A stretch of 64,000 bases of DNA from Anastatus disparis. Its lineage: Eukaryota; Arthropoda; Insecta; Hymenoptera; Eupelmidae. The translations under genes and the position numbers were made by a program. Shown one piece after another: positions 33,537 to 45,843 of the stretch. The DNA lies in assembly GCA_017163975.1 (NCBI GenBank), contig JAFFSR010000008.1, positions 691,501-755,500 on the forward strand. The letters run 5' to 3'. Position 1 is the stretch's first letter. Each line of letters opens with the position of its first letter. The notes under the pieces are model-generated. The model searched no databases. It had not been told where the DNA came from and was given only the letters and a program-made list of their open reading frames with translations.

Positions 33537-35777
33537 ACTCATTATTCGCTTTCTACTTCTTCTTCTTCTTCTGACTCACCATCTTCACTTTCCGTGAAGT
33601 TAGCAGCATCCATCACATGTTGATGTTATTTGTAATACTTAGATTCTAATGGTTGGTGTCTGTAGTACCATAAGTACCAGAGAACAGAAGCTACGCAGCA
33701 AACAATTTTAGCACCATGTATAAATTGACAGTCCTAACCTTTAATTGAATTGAAACTATTTTCTTCATATTGTATCTGAAGTTGGTACTGCTTAGAAGTC
33801 ACATGTCGTGACTGAAGGTTTATCCTTAAAAGATGTCGGTCCTGCTTATGTACATATAAAGTATAATTACTGCCTTTGTTTAAATGCTCCCTTACATACG
33901 ATGATGTTTGCTTGATTTGGTAAACACCTATAGTAATTCTTTGGAGGTCAGCTAACGTAGGACGAGAAAAATCTTGAAGAGAGGGTTGCTGAATGCTCTT
34001 CCATATAACCCTTTTACGCGCCCAGCCTTTTTCTTCTATAAGCTTTTGTTGAGGATTGCCTTTTTTGCTTAAGAGGAGGTCACGTATCTCTGTCCTTTTC
34101 TAATCAAAGAATTGAGTTTTTTACAGAAACTAATAACTTTAGCAAAAAATGAAGAGAAAGCCGCATCTCGTAATAAAAAAAGCAAAATTTTCTTTGATAA
34201 GAAAGAATTAATTTTATTGCTTCGTTTTCAAGAAAACCTTGAAAAACTTAAATCATAGAGGTTAGGGTGGACAATTTAGTTTTTCAAGGTTTTCTTGAAA
34301 ACGAAGCAATAAAATTAATTTTTCCTTATCAAAGAAAATACTGCTTTTTTGATACAAGATGCGGCTTTCTCTTCATTTTTTGAGAAAGTTATTAGTTTTT
34401 GTGAAAAAATCATTTCTTTGATTAGAAAAGGACAGAGATACGTGACCTCCTCTTAAAGAAAGCATTCTCTCTGCAATTATTTGATCATCATTTAATGAAG
34501 ATGGAGTTCTAGATGGTCTCTAAGCACTGCATATGGCGGACACAATTCAGACGTGGTTACCTATACATGAAATTTGTTAATTGGGCACCACGTGTGCGAG
34601 GATCCTCCAAGATTTTAATAGGGCATAATTGATTCCCCAACCCATAGAATTTTCGTGACCAAACGAGACTCATTAGCCGATTGCATATCGTGTTGCAGCC
34701 CCTTTTCAAGGAAAGACGACATTTTATAAATCAAACCATATTCTTTCAGCGTTGAAATAGCGTCTCTAAACCCTCTATCTACGACTAGGATGTCGTCTGC
34801 TAAGATCCATTCCAACAAAACAGACATATTTGCCTTTATAAAGCTATTAAATATACTGGCATCATTATTTTTGCCATCAACAAAGTAGGGCCCAAAAATA
34901 TCTAAAATGTTGCTGGTTCTACTTACGAGCACCATTGGTTTCAATAGTGATTCTCCTTTACGTACAGAGAAACTCAAGCGCTGGAACGAATGATTACTTC
35001 TCTTTTCTATATAAAAGCATGAGCCGTCTCCTACAATGATCGCAACATTCTCTTTATCTGCAAACAACTTCTAAGCAAGTTCCTCCGTGTGTTTTTAAAT
35101 AAAATGATTTTAACTTACGTGCTCTAAGCCTAAGAAAATAGGGACGAAATCGCTCATAAATGCCTTTCTGCTTGTTGCAATAGCTCTGCAGATACATATC
35201 CTGGATACTTGAAAGAGTGTAGAGAGTATAGAGTGGGATAGTCCTGTCCTCAGCTTGATTAACAAAATTGCTAGGCAGGTTCTTGAACTTCTGTTCTCCG
35301 TACTACAAATCGAATTTTGTACATAACTGTGAAGATCGTCGAAGTTAGATTCAGTTATTCCAGTAAGTCTTTTATAATCGGTATCACTAAACGCTTCCGG
35401 TATGTCAAAGTTAAGATGACCCTTTTTTGCATAAAACCGAAGGTCATTTATCAAATCACTGATTTCTGCTGCAGTAAATATGGTTGTATCTGCCGTCGCT
35501 TTGATTTTAGCTTCAGCCTCTTATTTGATAACCTTATCTGTTAAATGTACTGGGTAACATCGAGAGAGACCTGGCATAATAGTGCCTCGGTTTATGAAAA
35601 CATATAATCTGGCTTCTTTTCGAATAACGCAAAGTCTAGAGTTTTTTTACAAACAATGCACTGAGACTGCATCTTACTTACTCTGGAAAAAGGCAAAGTA
35701 ATTGGAATATTATCAGCCATTTCAGTAGTACTTTCAAAAGAATGCAAAAAATATAGAAGTTTTTTAAGCAACAACAA
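33537..35777 (-). pseudogene. DDE_Tnp_4-type transposase, copy 2, MITE in last exon
   Basis: Minus-strand relative of the gene at 30.3 kb, diverged. Reading from 35720: ITLPFSRVSKMQSQCIVC, then after a frame change LSRCYPVHLTDKV; FYAKKGHLNFDIPEAF, LTGITESNFDDLHSYV, ILLIKLRTGLSHSIL; first catalytic aspartate in IIVGDGSCFYIEKRSN, NNDASIF, second in ILVVDRGFRDAI, and the expected glutamate region WVGESIM. The C-terminal part reads PSSLNDDQIIAERML up to the MITE (34073-34452), and continues beyond it as EKGWARKRVIW, DLQRITIGVYQIKQT, LQSRHVTSKQYQLQIQY and a SWIM-like tail, ending in a poly-glutamate stretch near 33550. Several frame changes (near 35590 and 34600) and the MITE inactivate it. Confidence 0.8.
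34073..34452. mobile_element. 380 bp palindromic TTAA MITE, GAGGAGGTCACG type (intact copy)
   Basis: Ends GAGGAGGTCACGTATCTCTG and its reverse complement, with TTAA on each side (34069-34072, 34453-34456). Almost the whole length folds into one hairpin; the loop is near GGTTAGGGTGGACAA. It interrupts the last coding exon of the minus-strand transposase. Confidence 0.95.
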
Positions 35778-36348
35778 TTAGTAGGAAAAGTTACTTCTTG
35801 AAATTAATAATAATCTAGTGTTATTACCAACATATGCAAATTAAAAGTAGGCGAACGCTTCGATCAATATAAGGCTAGTTGATTATGAAACTTTCGTAGT
35901 TTAAACCTTAAATGAGAGATAACATGTCTTCTATTGCTATATAATAAAACTATGTATACCTAAATTTACTTGTAATGAATGAAATATCTTCAAAATATAT
36001 TATGTAAATGATATATTGTATAATCAATATAATGTAAATAATCTGATCGGAATGCTATCTCCCTAAAAAATATATTAATATTGCTTAGAACGAGAAGTAG
36101 TTAAAAGATCTTTTCGAAGTTTTTTTGAAGTTCAAATACACAATCAATGAGTCGAGAAAACGAGTCAAAAATAAAACCAGAAAAATAGTTTAAAATTCTG
36201 CTATTCAGATTAGGTTTGAGCAACCACTACAAAGTACAAAGTAAAGAAAGCATAGGGAACGCAAATGTCAATGTACGTGCCTACATAGTGATTATATAAA
36301 TATATTTATAGATTGTGTGTAATATATGATATATTATTTATAATATAT
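35778..36348. other. gene-free AT-rich region
   Basis: No supported gene between the transposase start and the next palindrome. Confidence 0.4.
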
Positions 36349-36925
36349 TGAGTCAAAATTTCTCAAATGGGCCACTAAAAATCGACCGGTAGATTTTTAT
36401 AGATCCCTTTGGATATTTTAGAAGCTTTATGAATAAAAATTAATATCCTAAGACCATTTTCAAAATTTTCAATTTTTCAAAAAGTTATTAACAAATGAAA
36501 CTTTAAGAACTTTTTTTTTTAAATTGCGATATCTCGGTAAATAATTGGTGAATCCTAAAGAAATTTTTATCGGATATTTAGAAATAATTAAAGAACATAA
36601 TAATATATAATTTACGTAAAAAAATGTAATTTAGTAATAAATAATTCATTTTGCAATAAACAAATGCAAATTGAACAAACTTTTCGGTGTCGCAGCTAAA
36701 ATTTTTTTTTAACTTTTTATTCCTTAATTAATTATCTAAACATCTGCATAATAAAATTTATGTGCTCTCTATTCATCATTTCTTTATAAATATTTTAATG
36801 TTACATCGCAGCTGTGGCAGACGAGCGGTGCCTACCGCTACGCATGATGCTGAGCTTCCCGACAAAATTATATTATCTATAATTTTCCACGCCAATTAAT
36901 AAATCTTTAAAGAATAATTTATGTA

Positions 36926-37456
36926 TGGGAAAGGATTCGGTTGTGGACATCCTTTTGTTTTTGGCTTATAACTTTTCACCAATTGCATATTTTTTGGACA
37001 TATAGGTGTCCATAGAAAGATGAAGACCTTAGCTAACTACCGACGAAGGGACAAAATCGATTTCGTCAAATAGAATAATTTTTTCTTGTTAATTTTGTAA
37101 AATGCCAACAACCGAACCAAGAAAGATTTTGGTTCGGTTGTGTACAAAGTAGGAATAAATTCCTACTGAATAAATGTGCATTACACTCAGTTTCATTGAT
37201 TCACTTTAGTTTGTAATTCTTTTAAAAAAGTATACATAAGTATAAATAAATTTTTGTGACTTTTTTTCAAGCACAGAAAAATTGATTTGCTTACAGCATG
37301 AAGCAGGCGCGTTTCTCCGCTTCGATCTTTGGCATGAAAAAACGTGCTGCTATAATACATAAATAAAATTTGTCAGAAAAACCTCATGTGCTTTCTGTCA
37401 ATCGAAACTTAGTGGTGTCCACAACCAAACCATGCCAACAACCGAAGCTCTTCCCC
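36926..37456. mobile_element. 531 bp MITE, TA duplication
   Basis: Ends TGGGAAAGGATTCGGTTG and CAACCGAAGCTCTTCCCC, flanked by TA (36924-36925, 37457-37458). It contains the internal palindrome CAACCGAACC...GGTTCGGTTG at 37109-37142 and the inverted pair GTTGTGGACATCC/GGTGTCCACAAC. Confidence 0.75.
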
Positions 37457-37610
37457 TATTATTTAATATTAATTTTAATTGTTTTTTAATAAATTAATTT
37501 ATTTTTTTAAATATTTTACTACTTTTATTATTAGTAATAGTTTGGAAAAATAATTTATGAATTTGTACTTTATGCAAAACATAGATTTTGGTTTGTTAGT
37601 GTAATATTAG

Positions 37611-37900
37611 GAGGAGGTCACGTATCTCCGTCCTTTTCTAATAAAAAAATTAATTTTTGCAAAAACTAATAACTTTAGCAAAAAATAAGGAAAAAGCCGA
37701 ATCTCGTATCCTAACCTCTATTTCACGTTTCTCAAGGTTTTCTTGAAAACGAATCGATAAAATCAATTCTTTTTATCAATAAAAATATTGCCTTTTTTAA
37801 TACGAGATCTGATTTTCTTTTTATTCTTTGTTGATATTATTAATTTTCGTAAAAAAATCAATCCTTTCATTAGAAAAGGACAGATATACTCGATCTGCTC
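37611..37900. mobile_element. diverged TTAA MITE, GAGGAGGTCACG type (third copy)
   Basis: Starts GAGGAGGTCACGTATCTCCG and ends GATCTGCTC, with TTAG and TCAA where the intact copies have TTAA. The internal left arm is shortened. An older relative of the copies at 5951 and 34073. Confidence 0.8.
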
Positions 37901-39295
37901 TCAATGAACCGTGTAATGAAGATTATTTAGAATGTAAGATTTTTTCAAATTATTGCAAAAGTTCTGTGATAAAAATAGAGATATGTATTAAGAAATAAGT
38001 ATGAATGAATATTAAATAATATATAATTAATTTTTCCCAACGCGGTGAGCAAAAACCGATTTTCGGTGCCTGTTTTGAGAGAGCAAAATACCATATTCCC
38101 TCACTTGAAATCGGATTTCTCTAACCTTGTTGGGAATAATTTTATAGCCCACTGGTGGCAAAATAGGTCACCCACTCTTCTTTTTTGTCACTCTCGCTAC
38201 GCTCGAGTGACAAAACGATTCATGAGAAAATGACCTATTTTTCTCAGTAGTAGAGTAATGTACTATTCTGACGATTTATTAATCGGCGTAGAGAAGTATG
38301 GATTATATAAGTATGTCGGGAAGCTTAGTGTCAGGCATAGCGGTTGGCGCCGCTCGTCTGCCACAGCTGCCATGTAACATTAAAATATTTATAAAGAAAT
38401 TATGAATAGAGAGCACATGAATTTTATTATGCAAATGTCTAGATAATTAATAAAGGAATAATAATGTAAAAAAAAAATTTCAGATGCGACACCGAGAAGT
38501 TTGTTGAATTTGCATTTGTTTATTGCAAAATCAATTATTTAGCATTAAATAACATTTTTTTACGTAAATTATATATTATTATGTTCTTTAATCATTTCTA
38601 AATGAACAGTAAAAATCTCGTTAAAATTCACCAATTATTTACCGAGATATCGTAATTTAAAAAAAAGGTTCTAAAAATTTCATTTGTTAATAATTTTTTG
38701 AAAAATTGAAAATTCTGAAAGTCGTTTTATGATATCAATTTTTATATATAGAGCTTCTAAAATATCTAAAGGGATCTATAAGAATTAACTGATCGATTTT
38801 TAATGGCCCATTTGAGAAATATTGACTCATTACATTACAATATAATAAAGTGTGCGAAGGATACCCTCCTGAAAATGATCGCGGAATTTATGATGCAATA
38901 TTTTTTATCACTTTTCGTGTCCCTTTATCGAGCCAAAAGTGACGCAACTTTTTGCGCAACAAAGTGCGCAACTCTTCCAAAAATATAATATTAAATAAAT
39001 TATAAATATTTTACATTAATTTTATTATACATAATTTCAAAGATGCTGAATTACAGAATTAAAAATATTTAGAGCATGATTTGATTGTCCACGTTTAAAG
39101 AATTAATTTGGAAAAAATCTCTGAATTAATTGAAAATTCTTTATCTAAATTATCAAAGGAGTGTTAATAGTCCAATCAATAGAGCAAAAAAAAGGCTTTT
39201 TTAGACATTAATTAGGGGCTTAATGAAACCTATATAAAGTTGTTAAGAGCGATGAAAGAACATACCCTATATAAAATGTAACCAAAAAAACGGTA

Positions 39296-39870
39296 GGAAA
39301 TGCTCCAGAAGGCTGCAAAGTTGGCCAAAACAGCTTTTCTAATTCTCTGAAGCAACTTATGCATTTTAGCAAAAAAAGTAATTAATAAAAGTATTAAAGA
39401 ATAAAAAAACCTACAATTTGAGTACTTCCGCAAATATATTCGTCAATTAGTTATTGCAAAAAAGCCAAAGAACCATAAAAAATGGCCATTTCTTGGATAT
39501 CAATTATTTAAAAGCAAAAATAATTTTTTTTATATTTTTAAACTCTTAAAAAAAAGCCTTTATAAATACAAACAGAAAGAGAGGTTGTAACAGCAAATTG
39601 GTTAATTTGTTGCTGAGATTTTTTCTATTATTTATTCCAACACGCATAATGTTTATCGCTATAATTTTTTTTTGGCTGAACATATTGAGTTGCATAAGGG
39701 CTTAAACTCTTCATAAAGGCTGAAATTTTCATATTTTGTTGAGAGCAAATGAGAAAATTGAATCAATATTTTCTATAATGCTTCAAAAAATGGGTGTTTT
39801 TTTTATAAATAAATGAAGCTGGGGCTTTATTTATAACTTTTACGAATTTTCTATTTGAATATTCTTATAG
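39296..39870. other. 575 bp insertion in the left arm of the 4.3 kb palindrome
   Basis: Sequence on the left joins AAACGGTAG and on the right CCGTGTTC, which are contiguous (allowing divergence) in the opposite arm as ACGGTAGCTGTGTTC. I see no inverted repeats or gene inside, so its nature is unknown. Confidence 0.6.
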
Positions 39871-40406
39871 CCGTGTTCAAAACGAAAATTAAAAAAAAAA
39901 GAACTTTCTAAGGCCAATAGGAGCCGAGATAAGATTTTTTTTTAAATAACAGCCACTTTGTTTATAACAATTGAAAAAAGAATCAAGCGTCATTTTTTAG
40001 TTGAAGACTTATATTTTAAAAATCTATGATTAGATTTTTGAAAATGCGACTCCTTATTATTAAAACTAAAATAATAATGGGGAAAATAATAATAAGGGAA
40101 TGCTTATCTTTGCGCGTGAAGAAAATTAACAAAGTACCCCGTTCCAATAAAATTCGTAAAAATTAACCGTATCTCCGTAAATAATGGACCGATTTCGATG
40201 TTTTTTTTTAATTTGGGGTGATAAATTATTAATATTGGTGCAAATAGTTTTTCAAAATAAGGTGTATTTAAGTTAAAACAACTGTACCTAATACAGACAC
40301 CTTTAACGCAAATAATTGTTGTGACTTACTAAATCAATATTTTTAGACGTGTAATGTCTCATTTTAAAGCTAAAAGAAAGAACTTTAAAATGAGATATCA
40401 TGAGTT

Positions 40407-41063
40407 CTGCCGTGTTGAGTAAAAACTTACACAAGTGACATTCCGATGAAAAATAAATTTTTTCTATCAATAGATCCGATTAAAAAAATAGCCCATTAAG
40501 GGGTGTCCTCATACCGGCACAAAAATCTACCTTATCTACATTTGAATTATGCATTTTAATAAAAATTTAACTATTTTTCACTAAAATTCATAGAAGAGGC
40601 ACATTCTTAACATTCTAAAGAATTTATTGCTACGTCAAAAGACAGAATGAAAGTGAAAATGAAGACAAAAACTGCATAATACGATTATTCATAACTACAT
40701 TGAAAAGTAAATCGTATTAAGCAGTTTTCGCCTTTATTTTTACCTTTATATTGTCTTTTAACGTTGCAATAAATTCTTCGGCATGTTAAGAATGTGCCTC
40801 TCTTACGAATTTCAGTCATGAATAGTTAAATTTTTATTAAAATTCATAATTTGAATGTAGATAAGGTAGAACCCTATGTCGGTATGAGGATTCCCCTTAA
40901 ATGAATAAAAAAAAATTGTTTCAAATTTTTCGCTAAAAAATGAGGAAATAAAGATTACTTAAGTATTGAAAAATTAATAATTGGATCGAACAAAATTGAT
41001 ATTATTTCACTTTATCACTTTTATTTATTTTACACTAATGTAAGTTTTTACTTAACACGGCAG
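40407..41063. mobile_element. nested element, CTGCCGTGTT ends, AGTT duplication
   Basis: Left CTGCCGTGTTGAGTAAAAACTTAC and right GTAAGTTTTTACTTAACACGGCAG are inverted repeats, flanked by AGTT (40403-40406, 41064-41067). The opposite arm lacks it. It contains a TTAA MITE. Without that it is about 256 bp. Confidence 0.65.
40500..40896. mobile_element. 397 bp palindromic TTAA MITE, GGGGTGTCCTCAT type
   Basis: Ends GGGGTGTCCTCATACCGGC and GTCGGTATGAGGATTCCCC, with TTAA on both sides (40496-40499, 40897-40900). Arms pair along nearly their whole length (GATAAGGTAGA / TCTACCTTATC). Third TTAA family in the window. Confidence 0.9.
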
Positions 41064-43380
41064 AGTTATGTTATAATCAATATTTACGAAATGCGCACGG
41101 ATTTATGTAAATGTTGTAAATAAACTTACCTTATCATTCCTCGTAATAATTATTATATTTTAAACCCGGAGACAAGTTTAATTGAAATTTTTATTGTTTT
41201 TATATTTTAACCAATTATTATAATTAATTTTTAAATTCAATGAATGAAAAAATAATTATTAATAATTGCAAAAATTTCAATAGTAATAATGAAAATTGTT
41301 ATCTCGTTTTTTTTTTCTTTTCTTTGTTTTTCATGCAAAGAAATTTTTTCATCATTAAATATATTTTCATTTTCTTTCTAAAAGTAAACTACTAAGATTT
41401 TGATGTAAGGAATATTTTTAAAATAACACAGAAAAAATCGATAAACAAAGGGTAATAAGAAAATTTATATTTGTATTTAAATAAACATTGATTTTCAGCA
41501 ACAGCTTCTCATATATTATATAGATTAAAGTTATTATTTCTAGCAATTGTAATGTGGAGAGTTGCACCAATGTCGAGGCAATCGAAATTAAAAATGACGC
41601 ATGCGAAGAAACGAAAATAAACATTTTTTTATACTTCTTCCATAAATGTTATCCTTTTATATCATAATTGTTTCAATATATATTAATATTTTATGAATTT
41701 ATTTTATGAAAAATAAAAATAGTTCCAATTAAAAAGCAATTTTTATATCAATTTTTCTATTATATTTAAGAAATATTCCTTACATGAAAATCGTAGTAGT
41801 TTAATTTTAGAAAGAAAATAAAAACATATTTAATGATGAAAAAATTTTTTGCACGAAAAACAAAGAAAAGTAAAAAAAGAAAACGAGATAACAATTTTTA
41901 TTATCACTATTAAAATTTTTGCAATTATTAATAATTACTTCTTTATTTATTAAATTTAAAAATTAATTATAATAATTAGTTAAAATATAGGAACAAAATA
42001 AATTTTTATTACACTTTTCTTCAGGTTCCAAATGTAATAATTACGAGGAATAATAAGGTAAGTTCATTTAGAACATTTACGTAAATCCACGCGTATTTTG
42101 TAAATATTAATCATAATAAAACTCATAATATCCCATTTTAAAGTTCTTTCTTTTAGCTTTAAAATGAGACATTACACGTCTGAAAATATTGATTTGGTGA
42201 GCCACAACAATCATTTACGTTTAAGGTGTCCGTATTAGGTAAAGTTGTTTTAACTTAAATTCACCTTATTTTAAAAAACTATTTGCACCAATATTGATAA
42301 TTTATCAAGGTTCCCGGAATTAAAAAAAACATCGAAATCGGTTCATTACTTACGGAGATACGGTTAATTTTTATGAATTTTATTGGAACGGGGTCCTTCG
42401 TTAACTTTCCTCACGCGCAAAGATAAGCATTCTCACCACGACTCCGACTTTGACGTTATTATTTGTATATTATTATTATTTTAGTTTCAATAGCAAAGAG
42501 TCGCATTTTTAAAAATCTAAAAAAAGATTTTTAAAATATAAGTTTTCAACTAAAAAATGACGATTGATTTGTTTCTTAATTGTTATAAACAAAGTGGCTG
42601 CGATTTAAAAAAAAAAAGCTCATTTAGGCTCCTATTGGCCGTAAAGAGTTTTTTTTTCAAATTTTTGTTTCGAACACAGCTACCGTATTTTTTGGTTACA
42701 TTTTATATGGAGTATGTTTTTCTATCCCTCTTAACAATTTTATATAGGTTTCATTAAGCCCCTAATTAAGGTCTAAAATAGCCTTTTCTTGCTCTATTGA
42801 TTGGACTATTAACACTCCTTCAATAATTTAGATAAAGAATTTTCAATTTATTTCAGAAATTTTTTCCAAATTTATTCTTTAAACGTGGACAATTAAATCA
42901 TGCTCTAAATATTTTTAATACTGTATTTTAACATCTTTTAAATTATGTAAAATAAAATTTAAAAAAATATTTATAATTTATTTAATATTATATTTTTGGA
43001 AAAGTTGCGCAATCAGTTGCGCAAAAAGTTGTGTCACTTTTGGCTCGATAAAGCGACAAGAAAAGTAATATAAAAAGTGACGCGAAAAGTGACACAAAAA
43101 GTGACGCAAAATATTGCATCATAAGTTCCGCGATTATTTTCAGGAGAGTAGGCATCGCATTGAGGATTACCATGTACATATTGAACATGTTATTAATTAT
43201 CAAGTAGCTGTGATTGCTCCAACAACTATCATTTAACAGGATTTCGGAGCTGCTAGACACAATTTTTGCTTTTTAAATTCGTGATTCAAACAATTGTGAC
43301 TTGTCCGCACTAAAGCTATGTTAATACAATAATTTTTGTTAAAATGAAAAATCGTTTGGGTTTGTTATTCTTTTATAAGA

Positions 43381-43587
43381 TTGGAATGGAAATTAGATTT
43401 CAAGCTTGATGAACCTAACCTCAAAAAACTATATTTAGAAAAATTGTTTATAACTCTTTATGTACGGTATTTTAGTAAATTCTGTAAGTTGCCGGCACTC
43501 AAGTTTAGTATTACAAATTTTCTTACTGTAATGAAAGAACTTGATCTAACACACCGTTTACTCGTGAACTTGGAATTAAAATATTAA
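43381..43587 (+). pseudogene. fragment of unidentified protein, copy 2
   Basis: Open for 68 codons (MEWKLDFKLDEPNLKKLYLE ... FITLYVRYF, LPALKFSITNFLTVMKE, LTHRLLVNLELKY). The second half is homologous to the stop-riddled segment at 16600-16765 within element 1, and the DNA match extends past the stop to TAGAAGG. The reading frame here is cleaner than in the other copy. I do not recognise the protein, and no splice or start context is convincing. Confidence 0.45.
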
Positions 43588-43734
43588 TGAATTATTTTAG
43601 AAGGTAGCGAGCTCTGTTATGGCCTTAACTAGGAGAGAGGTAGTAACATAGTATGAATAACCATTCATAGAAGGATAACTAATAGCAGATATATGAATAA
43701 ATATTAAAAAAATTGACGATATTCTACTTTGGTT

Positions 43735-44670
43735 GAATTACAGTGAAGTGTATGGTTACAGAGGAAGTATGGTCAGGAGAGGAGGGTACTTATGTTTGAT
43801 TAGTTGTCTGGATACATTATTTATATCAACTCCCTATACTCTACTTTGATTTAATACAGTGGGGGTACGATGGGGGAGAGGGTGTATTAGAGGAGAAGGG
43901 TATAGTGTGGGAGGGAGAGGAGGTTATTTATATTTGACTGGTTATCTAGATACATTATCTTTATCAAGTGTCAATATTTTACTTTGATTTAATTACAGTG
44001 GAGGTATGGCGATTTCCATATGCTATAACTATTATTTCGAAAGGATTTTAGCTCAGCTTTCATTTAAAAGGTTTAAACTTCTAGCTAATAGTGCTGAGGA
44101 ACTATAAGCGTTTGAAAGTTTAGCAACTTTTTTAGTGATTCTCTTCAATGGCCTGTAACTAAGGAAATATTGAGCGTTGGCCTCTTAAATTTTGGTTTTG
44201 TTCATATTTCTGCATCCAGAAAACAATCCCAATATTTGAGCAAAAACGGTGACCTGAAGGTGAAACACTCTTCTTGTAAGTGGTTGTCTAGATGCACTAC
44301 TTATACCAATTTCCTATATTATACTTTGATATAATACAGTGGGGGTATGATGGGGGTGAGGGTATGGTGCGGGAGGAAGAGAAGGTTTAAAACGTTTGAT
44401 TGGTTTCCTAGATGCGTTATCCAAATCAAGCGTCAATATTATACTTTGATTTAATTACAGTATCGGTATACCGGAGGAGGGTATGATGCGGGAGAGAGAG
44501 GAGGTTATTTATATTTGAGTGGTTGCCTAGATGCATTATCAGTATAAAGTGTCAATATTATACGTTGCTTTAATTACGGTGGGTGTATGGTGGCGGAGGA
44601 GTATGTTTAGGGAGGGGGTATATTGGGGATAAGAGGTTATTTATGTTGGATTAATTGTCTATGTGCATTA
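43735..44670. repeat. diverged tandem repeat, ~120-140 bp period
   Basis: Units marked by GGTTG(T/C)CTAGATGCATTAT near 43803, 43940, 44282, 44402, 44521 and 44655, each followed by TATACTTTGATTTAATTACAGT and a G-rich GGGGGTATGATGGGGG-like block. A partly different stretch (44030-44270) lies between units 2 and 3. Confidence 0.8.
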
Positions 44671-45105
44671 TTTTTATTGCGAAATAAAAGATTTGGCTGA
44701 CACGATATTTTTTACAAGTGTTAATACATCTGAATTGTGCTATTTATACCTGATTGTTCATGACTTTGGGGGAGGGGTGGCTAAGAGATAGGAGGAGTTT
44801 GGAGATCTCGTATTAAGTGAAATTGACTATATATTAATTGTAGATGAAAACCCAAAAAGATTTGCAAAGAATTTTCAAGTCTTTCATGTCAAAAAATTTG
44901 GGCCGAAAACCGGCCTTATTGACCCTCCTTTCTAGAAATGTATTTGTAGAGAAAATAATTATGATTTTCATATGTAGATCATTAAATAAAAAGAATACCT
45001 ACGTTGACTGTAGAATAATGAATTAAAAAATGGTTTTATCAATCTGTGAGTATATCTGAATATTATTATATCTCACCTCGAAAAAACAGGTCAAACAAAA
45101 AAATT
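44671..45105. other. spacer, no gene supported
   Basis: A 60-codon open stretch at 44844 (KTQKDLQRIFKSF...GRKPALLTLLS) has no family I recognise. It could be degraded upstream Helitron protein sequence, since the Helitron frame begins just after. Confidence 0.35.
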
Positions 45106-45843
45106 TTCAGATTGTTTTGCAAGATTAGTAAGTGTAAGTTCTAAAGAGGTTAAAAGATTTCATTTAAAATTAATTTCACATAGAGTTAAAGGAGCTACTC
45201 GTGAAAAAGATCTAAAACCTTATAAGGGAAAAGCTTACGATTTTTTTAGAGAAGCTGCAATAGCTATGGAATTAATAAACTGTCAATTGAAATTTTCAAA
45301 ATTTTTTATGAAGCTTGTCAAGTAATGATACCATAACAACTAAGACAAAATTTTGCTTGGATTTTAATTGCAGATAATAGTTTCACATATACTTATATAT
45401 AACCAGAAATTTCTGAATCTTCAACAATTACTTAATAATGATCAAAGAGAAATTTACAATTATATCATCAATACAAAACATAATAAAAAATGTATTTTTA
45501 TGGACCTGGAGGTATGAGAAAAACTTGTAACGTTTGGCCTTTTAGCCTCGGTTAGACCTTGTTGTCGTTGGCGTCAGACTTTTAGAGGGCGCTGTAGATT
45601 GTTGATTCTCGGAGGCTAAAGTTCAAATTAACTTACATACTAAACTAAAGCTAACCTCACTTTATTGAATTAAGAAATGATTAAAAAAAAATAATAGTAA
45701 TAAAGAAATCAATTAAAAGAAATTGATTGTAATTTAATATTTGCTGAAGAGAATTAAATATAAATAATCAAAACTGTATTAAGTAAAAGAATTAAATATA
45801 AATAAATAAGTTATACAAAGCTAATCTATTCTTACGTACTAAC

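Larger units (their letters stand above)
36349..38829. mobile_element. 2.5 kb palindromic foldback element
   Basis: Ends TGAGTCAAAATTTCTCAAAT and ATTTGAGAAATATTGACTCA. Arms run about 36349-36910 and 38262-38829; an inner match is GCTGTGGCAGACGAGCGG against CCGCTCGTCTGCCACAGC. The interior holds two nested MITEs. The target duplication is unclear, so the boundaries could extend. No gene. Confidence 0.75.
38864..43148. mobile_element. 4.3 kb palindromic foldback element, TA duplication
   Basis: Ends CCCTCCTGAAAATGATCGCGG and CCGCGATTATTTTCAGGAGAG, flanked by TA (38862-38863, 43149-43150). The right arm (about 41765-43148) is matched throughout by the left arm (38864-41415), which is longer because it contains a 575 bp insertion (39296-39870) and a nested element (40407-41063). 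Arm landmarks: ATTAACCGTATCTCCGTAA at 40164 and its complement at 42356; CCAATAGGAGCC at 39915 and its complement at 42630. The loop is about 41416-41764. No gene; short frames in the arms mirror one another. Confidence 0.85.

Noticed and set aside
43381..43587. Assignment of the shared fragment to POLR3A because it lies upstream of the POLR3A piece in element 1
   Set aside because: The sequence fits no POLR3A block I know, so it is left unidentified.
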